Assembly: GCA_021780625.1 (NCBI GenBank)
Contig: JAJXYI010000456.1
Span: 1 to 5,068, forward strand
Direction: 5' to 3'
Source: a bacterium
GTDB taxonomy: Bacteria; Verrucomicrobiota; Verrucomicrobiae; Opitutales; Opitutaceae
DNA length: 5,068 nucleotides
In this document: in pieces, positions 1-4,948 of the stretch
How positions within the stretch are numbered: position 1 is the first letter of the stretch
Layout: each line of letters opens with the position of its first letter
The notes under the pieces: model-generated
The model's database searches: none
What the model saw: only the letters and a program-made list of their open reading frames with translations
Told to the model about the DNA's origin: nothing
Program-made: the position numbers and the translations under genes

Positions 1-115
1 CGGTGACGTAGGCGCTCGGCGTCGAGGTGTTCGTTCCCCCCGACGATGAGGAGCCGCAGCCCGCGGCGACGAGCGCGACGGCAAGGAGCGGAGTGACGAC
101 GGTCGATCGGGTCAT
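1..115 (-). CDS. Lipoprotein, N-terminal part only (runs off the window)
   Basis: The first 38 codons of a gene read leftwards out of the window. The protein starts MTRSTVV, continues with a hydrophobic core (PLLAVALVAA, about residues 9-18) and reaches a lipobox-like AAGC with Cys20. A Ser/Gly/Thr-rich linker (GSSSSGGTNTSTPS) follows, typical of the mature start of a lipoprotein. By family knowledge it would be exported by Sec, cut before Cys20 and anchored to a membrane by lipidation. A GGGGGAA ribosome-binding-like stretch lies just before the ATG. The same frame is open further upstream (to a TGA at 314-316), but I chose this ATG because the G-rich site and the signal peptide both start there. 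The mature domain is not in the window, so the function is unknown. It lies downstream of the MarR-like gene on the same strand. Confidence 0.6.
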   Translation of the reverse strand, partial: MTRSTVVTPLLAVALVAAGCGSSSSGGTNTSTPSAYVT

Positions 116-313
116 TGGTTCCCCCACCGCCGCGAGCACGCCCTGCGGCGCGATGCCACACACGATAAGGCGGCGCGACGCGGCAGTCCATCGCGCAACA
201 GGTTCGGGAGCCGGCAGGACTCCGCACGGGGGGCCCCGGGAGGGCGCCGCACACGCGAGGAGCACGCTCGCCACGGCGGCGAGCGCCCCCGGCGCCTCGG
301 GGTCCACTGGCCG

Positions 314-687
314 TCATTTCGCCCGAACGCCGCCAGGATCTTCGCGGCGATCTTCCCGAGGTTCTTCACGTCGTCCTCGTCGAGCACGCGCGCCAGGCGC
401 TGGATCACCCGGTTGCGCGCAGTCTCCACCCTTCGCGCATGCGGTTGCCCGCGGCCGTGAGTTCGAGGGCGTACGGGCGGCGATCTTCGTGGCTGCGCCT
501 CCGGCGAACCCATCCGCGCCCGATGAGGGATTCGAGGACTCGCCCGGTCAGGGTGGGGGCGGTGCTCGTAGCCCGGGCGAGCTGGGCCTGCGAGAGGTGG
601 CGGTTGGCGCCGATGTGGCGGAGGAACTTGGCCTGCGTGCTCCCCAGATCGATCGCAGCGTAGGGGCCAGGCGCTGTTCAGGGTCAT
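314..687 (-). pseudogene. MarR-family winged-helix transcriptional regulator, frameshifted
   Basis: The ATG at 685-687 follows a good ribosome site (GGAGAGG) and reads MTLNSAWP. The recognisable protein then continues in a different frame: YAAIDLGSTQAKFLRHIG, the helix-turn-helix (LSQAQLARATSTAPTLTGRV), the following helix (LESLIGRGWVRR) and the wing (HEDRRPYALELTAAG), which matches the MarR D-R-R wing and LT-x-x-G ending. After RMREG that frame stops (405-407), and the C-terminal helix (VETARNRVIQRLARVLDEDD, then VKNLGKIAAKILAAFG) is found back in the first frame. Removing one C from the CCCC run near 662-666 and adding one G near 431-433 restores a single reading frame. A third missing G near 322-326 would end the protein at the TGA at 314-316, giving about 123 residues. 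Either the gene is decaying or these are homopolymer errors in the assembly. MarR proteins bind operator DNA as dimers and usually regulate neighbouring genes; the lipoprotein downstream is the nearest candidate. Confidence 0.65.
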
Positions 688-737
688 GGGACCTCTCCGT
701 GAGCCAGGCGGCGTAGGGCACCGCGCGCAGCGTGCGG

Positions 738-803
738 ATTCCGGTCATGCCGATCGGCCATTCCGGTCGATGCCGATCACCCGTTCCGGCAACGCGATCA
801 CCC
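738..803. repeat. Three degenerate tandem direct repeats of 21-23 bp
   Basis: Three head-to-tail units lie at 738-759, 760-782 and 783-803. Each begins (A/G)TTCCGG, has a short variable middle and ends in CGATC(G/A)(G/C)CC. Units 1 and 2 share ATTCCGGTC and TGCCGATC; unit 3 is more diverged. Repeats of this length and spacing near an end are characteristic of IS21-family elements, whose transposase binds multiple terminal repeats. No transposase gene is recognisable beside them here, so they may be a solo end or remnant, or an operator array upstream of the MarR-like gene, whose start is 51 bp away. The repeats are directly visible; the IS21 link is inference. Confidence 0.55.
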
Positions 804-1055
804 GGGGAGTGACGCCGCTGGGTAGGTCTACATCGCCGCCGGCGGCGAAGACGTCGTCGTCGCGCGACGTGGCGGCGGACGCGGCGTTCTTTCGCTGGAC
901 GCCGTCGGGAGGCGCGGCGGAGCTCCCGGCGCCCGCCGCGTAGCCGAGGGCTCCGGCAGACGAGATGCGCGCCGGCGCGGCGTCAGTGTCAGAGGGGTGT
1001 GCGATAGGGGAATCCGCGGGCGCCCGTCGGCGGCATACCTCGGGCGCACACTTCC
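804..1055. other. GC-rich stretch without a supported gene
   Basis: Every reading frame here is compositionally biased and lacks a credible start, ribosome site or recognisable domain. One minus-strand frame stays open from about 1045 to a TGA near 747 but has no ATG or GTG start in its upper part. The stretch contains perfect palindromes at 833-848 and 858-869. It must hold the promoter of the membrane-protein gene starting at 1056 if that gene has its own, but I see no convincing -35/-10 pair. Confidence 0.4.
833..848. repeat. Perfect 16-bp palindrome
   Basis: TCGCCGCC followed directly by its reverse complement GGCGGCGA. A second palindrome (CGTCGCGCGACG) lies at 858-869. Both could be regulator sites, but GC-rich DNA produces such palindromes readily, and no gene start is close. 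Confidence 0.3.
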
Positions 1056-1733
1056 ATGACCGAGTTCGTATTCCAACTCGCAGTCGTGTTTGTCCCTGGC
1101 CTGATCTGGTCCAGCATCGTGGACCGGCTCTGCACCAACGCCCGTCCGCGCTCAGAGTTCAGCGCCGTCATCCGCGCCTTCGGATTCGGCATCGCTAGCT
1201 ACCTCGTCTACTTCGTCATTGTCCGTCTCTGGTCCGGGTCGTGGCCGACGCTGCTAAATGGCGTCACGGCGGTGCCGGGCGCCGGCGACCTCCGCACGTT
1301 GCGGCCGCAGGACATCCTGTTCGCGAGCCTGCTCGCGACCGTGCTGGCGGTGCTGTGGTCGGCCGCGTCGAACCGGAAATGGTTCATGCGGTTCATGCAG
1401 TGGCTTGGCGTCACGAGGAAGTTTGGAGACGAGGGCGTCTGGGAGTTCACGTTCAACCAGGGCATCCCCTCGGTCGAGTACGTAAACATCCGCGATTTCG
1501 AGAACCACGTCACATACGCCGGATTCGTGAAGGCGTTCTCCGAGGGGGGCGACTTCCGCGAGATCCTGCTCGACCAGGTCCGCGTCTCCGATCTCGATAG
1601 CGGAACGCACCTGTTCAAGATGCCGGTGATCTACTTGTCGAGAAAGCGGGACTCGCTGCACATTGAGTTTCCGTTCAACCCGCAACCGCAGAAGCCCGAG
1701 GAGGGCGGATGTCCGACGACAGCAAGCGCGTAG
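1056..1733 (+). CDS. DUF6338-like three-helix membrane protein
   Basis: A 225-residue protein with three predicted membrane segments: about residues 4-20 (FVFQLAVVFVPGLIW), 38-58 (VIRAFGFGIASYLVYFVIVRL) and 85-103 (QDILFASLLATVLAVLWSA). A soluble part, probably cytoplasmic, covers residues 107-215. It includes TRKFGDEGVWEFTF, a central YVNIRDFENHVTYAGFVKAF stretch and a late IYLSRKRDSLHIEFP. This layout (N-terminal helices, a W-containing segment, a strand-rich domain that alters a bound or surface group, and a terminal IEF-like strand) resembles my memory of DUF6338, a family of unknown function. I cannot confirm this without a profile search. The ATG at 1056 has no strong ribosome site, but the first helix starts directly after it. 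The last 25 nt overlap the next small gene, implying co-translation. No reaction or partner can be named; the genetic linkage to the small proline-rich proteins is the best clue. Confidence 0.7.
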   Translation: MTEFVFQLAVVFVPGLIWSSIVDRLCTNARPRSEFSAVIRAFGFGIASYLVYFVIVRLWSGSWPTLLNGVTAVPGAGDLRTLRPQDILFASLLATVLAVLWSAASNRKWFMRFMQWLGVTRKFGDEGVWEFTFNQGIPSVEYVNIRDFENHVTYAGFVKAFSEGGDFREILLDQVRVSDLDSGTHLFKMPVIYLSRKRDSLHIEFPFNPQPQKPEEGGCPTTASA

Positions 1734-1849
1734 TGCGGATCGACGAGGGGACACTCAAGAAGGGCGGGGTAAACCGTGAGTACCAGATCCCGCAGCAGCA
1801 GCGTCCGCCTGATCCGCCGCCGATGAAGCCGCCTTCGCCGAAGAAGTGA
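1709..1849 (+). CDS. Small proline-rich protein 1 (46 aa)
   Basis: This 46-residue ORF starts inside the end of the membrane-protein gene and has its own AGGAGG ribosome site at 1699-1704, 4 nt before the ATG. Its N-terminal half is charged (MSDDSKRVVRIDEGTLKKGG). A core follows at residues 20-41 containing YQIPQ and QRPPDPPPMKP, and it ends in PPSPKK. The next gene encodes a second copy of the same core at the same residue numbers. Within the best-matching 17 codons (25-41) three codons differ only silently and one changes the residue, which supports real translation under selection for the peptide. There is no signal peptide or membrane segment. Proline-rich basic tails like this often act as docking peptides or linkers; a role with the adjacent membrane protein is inference. 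I recognise no family. Confidence 0.7.
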   Translation: MSDDSKRVVRIDEGTLKKGGVNREYQIPQQQRPPDPPPMKPPSPKK

Positions 1850-1861
1850 ACGGGGCTTGCG

Positions 1862-2029
1862 ATGGCTGGCGAACGCAAGGGGGGAGGACGCCTCAGCCCC
1901 GTGACGTCGATCCGGGACGGCGTCAACACGACCTACCAGATCCCGCAGCGGCAGCGACCGCCGGACCCGCCGCCGATGAAGCCCGGGCCGGCGAGGGATC
2001 CGCCCGCACCACCACCGAAGAAGGACTGA
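1862..2029 (+). CDS. Small proline-rich protein 2 (55 aa), paralogue of the preceding gene
   Basis: A 55-residue protein starting 12 nt after the stop of small protein 1. The N-terminus (MAGERKGGGRLSPVTSIRDG) is unlike that of its neighbour. Residues 20-41 match it at 19 of 22 positions, including GVN, YQIPQ and QRPPDPPPMKP. The tail is longer (GPARDPPAPPPKKD). Both copies therefore share a fixed distance from the start to the core and end in proline plus lysine. The ribosome site is weak (CGGGG about 8 nt upstream), so translation probably depends on coupling to the upstream gene. No membrane segment, signal peptide or known domain is visible. The tandem duplication with a divergent head and a conserved core suggests two subunits or two versions of one binding peptide. 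Confidence 0.68.
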   Translation: MAGERKGGGRLSPVTSIRDGVNTTYQIPQRQRPPDPPPMKPGPARDPPAPPPKKD

Positions 2030-2047
2030 AGGGGGGTAACCGACCGG

Positions 2048-2080
2048 GGCCGGACGTCTGGCGAGGCCGATCGTCCGGCC
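2048..2080. terminator. GC-rich 9-bp inverted repeat, possible transcription end
   Basis: GGCCGGACG at 2048-2056 pairs perfectly with CGTCCGGCC at 2072-2080 across a 15-nt loop, 18 nt after the stop of the second small gene. An alternative 6-bp stem (AGGCCG/CGGCCT) lies within it. There is no T-run, so this is not a canonical intrinsic terminator. It could instead be part of a decayed IS66-like end, since GTAAC begins just before it at 2036. Confidence 0.35.
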
Positions 2081-2111
2081 TGATGCTCATCCGCTCACAA
2101 CGGAGGGCGTC

Positions 2112-2278
2112 ATGGCCGACCAGGACAAACAGCGCTGGACGAAGCTCGTCGCCGACTTCGAGTCGTGCGACCGCAGCCAGCGGGAGTTCGCCACCGCGGC
2201 GTCCGACGGAACCTCTTCGACCTACGCCGCGCCTCGGCCATCCAGAACTTGGAAGCCATCCAGCGCAAGGCCGCGTGA
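2112..2278 (+). pseudogene. IS66-type transposase accessory protein (TnpA/OrfA-like) fragment, frameshifted
   Basis: The ATG at 2112 follows CGGAGGGCG, a good ribosome site. It reads MADQDKQRWTKLVADFESCD and then RSQREFA, which matches the first helices of the short HTH protein of IS66-like elements (typically RW-x-x-LV-x-x-FE, then SQREFA). Directly after this, near 2190-2195, the expected HTH continues in another frame: RGVRRNLFDLRRASAIQNLE up to the TGA at 2276-2278. The intact family has a tyrosine/tryptophan-rich recognition helix and a longer tail, so this copy is both frameshifted and shortened. No TnpB or transposase follows. GTAAC at 2036-2040, 76 bp before the ATG, resembles the GTAA start of IS66 terminal repeats and would be at about the right distance, but this is only suggestive. 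The fragment is probably mobile-element debris beside the restriction cassette. Confidence 0.55.
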
Positions 2279-2316
2279 TGAGATCCCTTTCAACCCATTC
2301 GGTGTTCTAGGGGGCG

Positions 2317-3141
2317 TTAGAAACGGCTCCGATACGACGAGCACACCAGCCGGATCATCCGCTCGTAGTGCACGTGGTCGCTCGTCTTTGGCGCGGGCGA
2401 CGCACTCACCACGGTCACAGGGGACCCGTCGTTCCGGCACTCGATGACCGTGACGCCGATAGCGTCGAAGCCGTACTGCGGCGTCTCGGTGACCATCGGG
2501 AGGGCCGTGCTGAGCATCTCGACGACCTTCTCGGCGTCCTCGGGCTGGTCGTGCTTGTTCGTCTGGCGGCCGTCGCCGCTGGGCGTCTTGAAGGTCGAGG
2601 CCGCGTTGACCAACGAGTAGGAGACCGAGATGCAGTGCGGGGCGGCCTTCTTGGCCAGGTAGCCGGTGGCCAGGATCTCGGCGTGGAGGCGCGGCAGGGA
2701 CTTCGAGTGCTCCGTCATGCAGGCCTTGGCCTCCATGGCGATCGCGACCTCGAAGACGTCGTCGCGGAGGTCCTCCTCGACCAGCGGGAGCTTCTTGAGC
2801 AGGGCGCGGTCAGCGGGTTCCAGGACGATCTCGTAGACATCAACCAGGTCGGCGAATGAGCGGCGCTTGGCCTCGGGCCGGGGCGGCTGGACGACGGTCA
2901 CCACCAGATCGAGGGTCTTGTTGATCTTCCCGACCATCTCGTGGTTGATGCGAAACCCCAGCTTCCCTTCCGCTGCCCGCTTGCGGATCACGTCGCACTC
3001 GAGGAGAAGGTCGAAGAGCATCGTCCAGCAGGCGACCTTGGAGTGGCGATCGCTTCGGGAGTGGTACTGCCAGCGCGCGGCCGAGGCACCCCGCTGGGCA
3101 GGGACGGACATCGTTCGCGCCAAAATGGCTGGACCCCGCAT
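2317..3141 (-). CDS. Probable type II-like restriction endonuclease, PD-(D/E)xK type (unnamed family)
   Basis: A 274-residue protein from the ATG at 3139-3141. Near the N-terminus is YHSRSDRHSKVACW (residues 26-39), followed by FRINHEM and KTLDLVV with Asp78. The candidate nuclease core is EVAIAMEAKACMTEHSKSLP, with Glu137-Ala-Lys139 as the ExK part; Asp78 is the likely upstream acidic residue. The role is inferred from this motif and from being divergent from a cytosine methyltransferase followed by vsr, a standard R-M layout. The frame stays open upstream to 3513 (398 residues), but that extension would overlap the methyltransferase by about 270 nt, and its composition looks non-coding. I chose 3141 because nine Gs precede the ATG as a ribosome site; the ATG at 3111 (264 residues) is the alternative and has no such site. 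Cleavage site and subtype cannot be read from the sequence. Confidence 0.65.
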   Translation of the reverse strand: MRGPAILARTMSVPAQRGASAARWQYHSRSDRHSKVACWTMLFDLLLECDVIRKRAAEGKLGFRINHEMVGKINKTLDLVVTVVQPPRPEAKRRSFADLVDVYEIVLEPADRALLKKLPLVEEDLRDDVFEVAIAMEAKACMTEHSKSLPRLHAEILATGYLAKKAAPHCISVSYSLVNAASTFKTPSGDGRQTNKHDQPEDAEKVVEMLSTALPMVTETPQYGFDAIGVTVIECRNDGSPVTVVSASPAPKTSDHVHYERMIRLVCSSYRSRF

Positions 3142-3243
3142 GCCCCCCCCCTGTGTCGAGAACTCTTGTAAGTCTCGATCGCTAGGGCTCCGAACGCCAG
3201 CGAGGAATCCGGCCACCTCAGCGTCAGGGGGAGCGTGTAGGGT
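3142..3243. promoter_or_regulatory. Divergent intergenic region between endonuclease and methyltransferase
   Basis: About 100 bp must hold both promoters of the divergent R-M genes. It contains an imperfect inverted repeat at 3157-3177 (CGAGA and TCTCG, with CT/AG inside after one bulged base) and, nested in it, ACT-N6-AGT, which loosely recalls the GACT/AGTC boxes of R-M controller proteins. No controller gene is present in the window. A strong ribosome site for the methyltransferase (AGGGGGAG, 3226-3233) lies at the right end. I cannot assign -35/-10 elements with confidence. Confidence 0.4.
3143..3151 (-). promoter_or_regulatory. Nine-G tract acting as ribosome site of the endonuclease gene
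   Basis: On the minus strand AGGGGGGGGG is followed by C and the ATG at 3139-3141. It is the only Shine-Dalgarno-like sequence near the probable starts, and so decides the start chosen here. A nine-base homopolymer in this place is prone to slippage, which would change the spacing to the start codon. Confidence 0.45.
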
Positions 3244-4509
3244 GTGCTCGTGAGTCGGAAAACGTCCGAACAGGCCTCCTGCGTGGTGGAGCAGCTCGTG
3301 CTCCCCGTGGGCATCGGCACCAATCCACGATCGCGGCGAAAGGCGCCGAAGAACCAGGACCGACGGTCGTTCAAGACCGCGGGCCTGTTCGCCGGGATCG
3401 GCGGGATCGAGTTGGGTCTGTCCCGCGCCGGTCACGAGGCGACCCTCTTCTGTGAGAACGATGCCTCGGCCACCGCGGTCCTGAAGGCCCGGTTCCCCGG
3501 CATCACCGTTCATCCAGACGTGCGTGAACTGAAGACCCTACCCGACGACGTGACGCTCCTCGCCGGTGGTTTCCCGTGTCAGGACCTGAGCCAGGCGGGG
3601 AAGACGGCCGGCATCGGAGGGGAGAAGTCCGGGTTGGTCGGGGAGGTCTTCCGGCTGCTCGAGGAGAACCGGGTCCCTTGGGTCCTGCTCGAGAACGTCC
3701 CCTTCATGCTCCAGTTGGCTCGCGGAAGGGCCCTGGCAGTCATCCTCGACGCCCTGGAGCGCCTCGGCTACCGGTGGGCCTACCGGGTGGTCGACTCTCG
3801 GGCGTTCGGGCTTCCCCAGCGGCGAGAGCGGGTGTTCTTCCTGGCGTCCAAGGAGGGAGATCCTCGAGAGGTACTGCTCTCCGACGACGTCGGGGAGCCG
3901 CCCCCCCTGGAGCGCGGTGACTTCGCCTGCGGCTTTTACTGGACCGAGGGCGTTCGCGGCCTGGGGTGGGCCGTGAACGCCGTGCCGACGCTCAAGGGCG
4001 GCTCCACCATCGGCATCCCGTCAGCGCCTGCGATCTGGATGCCCGACGGGACCATGGTGAAGCCCGACCTCCGCGACGCCGAGCGCATGCAGGGCTTCAC
4101 GCCCGGCTGGACGGAGCCGGCCGAGCAGGTGGTCAAGCGCGGCTACCGCTGGAAGCTCGTCGGCAACGCCGTGACGGTGAATGTGGCCGAGTGGATCGGG
4201 GAGCGGCTCGCCATGCCGCGCCCCTTCGACCCTTGGGGCTCGCACCCCCACAAGTCGGGCAGCCCCTGGCCGCGGGCGGCCTGGAACATGGGCCACGGGA
4301 GGTTCGTAGCGCCCGTGTCGGCCTTCCCGGTTCGGCGCCGTCCGGCGACCCTCCACAAGTTCCTCAAGTACCGCCCCGACCTCCTGTCGGTGAAGGCCGC
4401 GGCCGGCTTCCTGTCCCGGGCCCGGACCGGCTCCCTGCGGTTCCCGCCCGGGTTCCTGGACGCCGTCGAGGCCCACCTCCGGCGAATGGAAGCGGCCGAG
4501 GCGGCGTGA
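3244..4509 (+). CDS. DNA (cytosine-5-)-methyltransferase of an R-M system
   Basis: This protein transfers a methyl group from S-adenosylmethionine to carbon 5 of cytosine in the recognition site, protecting host DNA from the partner nuclease. In the 421-residue form the motifs are: motif I FKTAGLFAGIGG (43-54), motif IV GGFPCQ with catalytic Cys112, motif VI ENV (150-152), motif VIII QRRERVFF (192-199), motif IX RDAERMQGF (277-285) and motif X GNAV (307-310). The target-recognition part between VIII and IX is short, roughly 75 residues. About 100 residues follow motif X (PWPRAAW, then FLSRARTG and LRFPPGFLDAVEAHL), beyond the usual end of the fold. The start is GTG 3244, supported by AGGGGGAG 10 nt upstream. 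GTG 3250 or GTG 3298 (GGAG 6 nt before it) are alternatives that also keep motif I. The stop overlaps the Vsr gene by 4 nt. The methylated sequence is not predictable here. Confidence 0.95.
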   Translation: MLVSRKTSEQASCVVEQLVLPVGIGTNPRSRRKAPKNQDRRSFKTAGLFAGIGGIELGLSRAGHEATLFCENDASATAVLKARFPGITVHPDVRELKTLPDDVTLLAGGFPCQDLSQAGKTAGIGGEKSGLVGEVFRLLEENRVPWVLLENVPFMLQLARGRALAVILDALERLGYRWAYRVVDSRAFGLPQRRERVFFLASKEGDPREVLLSDDVGEPPPLERGDFACGFYWTEGVRGLGWAVNAVPTLKGGSTIGIPSAPAIWMPDGTMVKPDLRDAERMQGFTPGWTEPAEQVVKRGYRWKLVGNAVTVNVAEWIGERLAMPRPFDPWGSHPHKSGSPWPRAAWNMGHGRFVAPVSAFPVRRRPATLHKFLKYRPDLLSVKAAAGFLSRARTGSLRFPPGFLDAVEAHLRRMEAAEAA

Positions 4510-4943
4510 AGCGGAGGCGGCGAGAGCGGCCTCTCGAGGTCGATCCCGCCACCTCGGCTCGGCTCGGTCGGGTTCGCCAGTCAGGCACGTCGGCCGAGCT
4601 GGCCGTTGCGGCCATGCTGCGAGAGCTCGGTGTCCGGGCCGGGAAGACGAAGCAGCGGCTGCCAGGGCGCCCCGACTTCGTGAACCTGAGCCGCGGGTGG
4701 TGCATCTTCGTGCACGGGTGCTTCTGGCATGCACACGACGGTTGCCCCAGAGCGACTCTCCCCAAGCGAAATCGTGGCTTCTGGCGCGTGAAGTTCAGGA
4801 ACAACCGGCTAAGAGACGCGAATGCTCTTAGCCGGCTCAGGGAGCAGAGGATGCGCTCCCTAGTGGTTTGGGGGTGCGAGTTGGAAGAGACCCCTGCAGC
4901 TATTCTTCGAAAACTCCAACGCTTCCTCGATGCGGGACGTTGA
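4506..4943 (+). CDS. vsr: Very short patch repair (Vsr) mismatch endonuclease
   Basis: Vsr nicks DNA beside T:G mismatches formed when 5-methylcytosine deaminates, starting repair to C:G; it commonly accompanies cytosine methyltransferases. The GTG at 4506 overlaps the methyltransferase stop (GTGA), indicating coupled translation, and gives 145 residues, a normal Vsr size. Key segments are GTSAELAV with Glu31, LPGRPDFV with Asp57, IFVHGCFWHAHDGC (67-80) with His70 and His75, FWRVKFRNNRLRDA (92-105) and VVWGCEL (120-126). Family knowledge assigns Asp57, His70, His75 and Glu31 to catalysis and magnesium binding, and Cys72, Cys80 and Cys124 with a histidine to a structural zinc site. The usual WEC before the last cysteine is WGC here. 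The frame is open far upstream (to 3966), but that part only shadows the methyltransferase. It is expected to repair mismatches at the methyltransferase's own target. An 11-bp inverted repeat lies inside the gene. Confidence 0.93.
   Translation: MKRRRRERPLEVDPATSARLGRVRQSGTSAELAVAAMLRELGVRAGKTKQRLPGRPDFVNLSRGWCIFVHGCFWHAHDGCPRATLPKRNRGFWRVKFRNNRLRDANALSRLREQRMRSLVVWGCELEETPAAILRKLQRFLDAGR
4805..4835. repeat. Perfect 11-bp inverted repeat inside vsr
   Basis: CCGGCTAAGAG at 4805-4815 and CTCTTAGCCGG at 4825-4835 are exact reverse complements separated by 9 nt. They encode the NRLRDANALSRL stretch of Vsr next to the family's conserved N-x-x-RD part. The mRNA would form a stable hairpin in mid-gene. 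There is no following T-run, so it is not a terminator. Confidence 0.7.
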
Positions 4944-4948
4944 GATGG

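Noticed and set aside
116..313. Upstream extension of the lipoprotein from a GTG near 310 with a second hydrophobic stretch
   Set aside because: The ATG at 113-115 has the ribosome site and places the signal peptide at the N-terminus; the extension is probably an incidental open frame after the TGA at 314-316.
27..716. 229-residue plus-strand open frame
   Set aside because: It is an antisense shadow of the lipoprotein start and the MarR-like gene, with Arg/Ala/Gly-rich composition and no domain.
738..803. CRISPR array
   Set aside because: The units are contiguous with no unique spacers and too degenerate; there are only three copies and no cas genes.
747..1045. Minus-strand open frame ending PERVIGIDRNGRSA
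   Set aside because: There is no ATG or GTG with a ribosome site in its upper part, its end merely translates the tandem repeats, and long open frames are common in such GC-rich DNA.
1846..2310. 154-residue plus-strand open frame
   Set aside because: It overlaps small protein 2 in another frame and runs through the inverted repeat and the TnpA fragment; it lacks a ribosome site and any conserved pattern, whereas the 1862-2029 frame has a paralogue next door.
3142..3513. Upstream extension of the nuclease frame to give a 398-residue protein
   Set aside because: The extra residues are low-complexity and mostly antisense to the methyltransferase N-terminus and motif I, with no conserved look. 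A start at 3141 or 3111 fits a divergent R-M layout.
3966..4505. Long open frame upstream of Vsr in the same frame
   Set aside because: It is an Arg/Pro/Gly-rich shadow of the methyltransferase in another frame; the Vsr domain begins only after the GTG at 4506.
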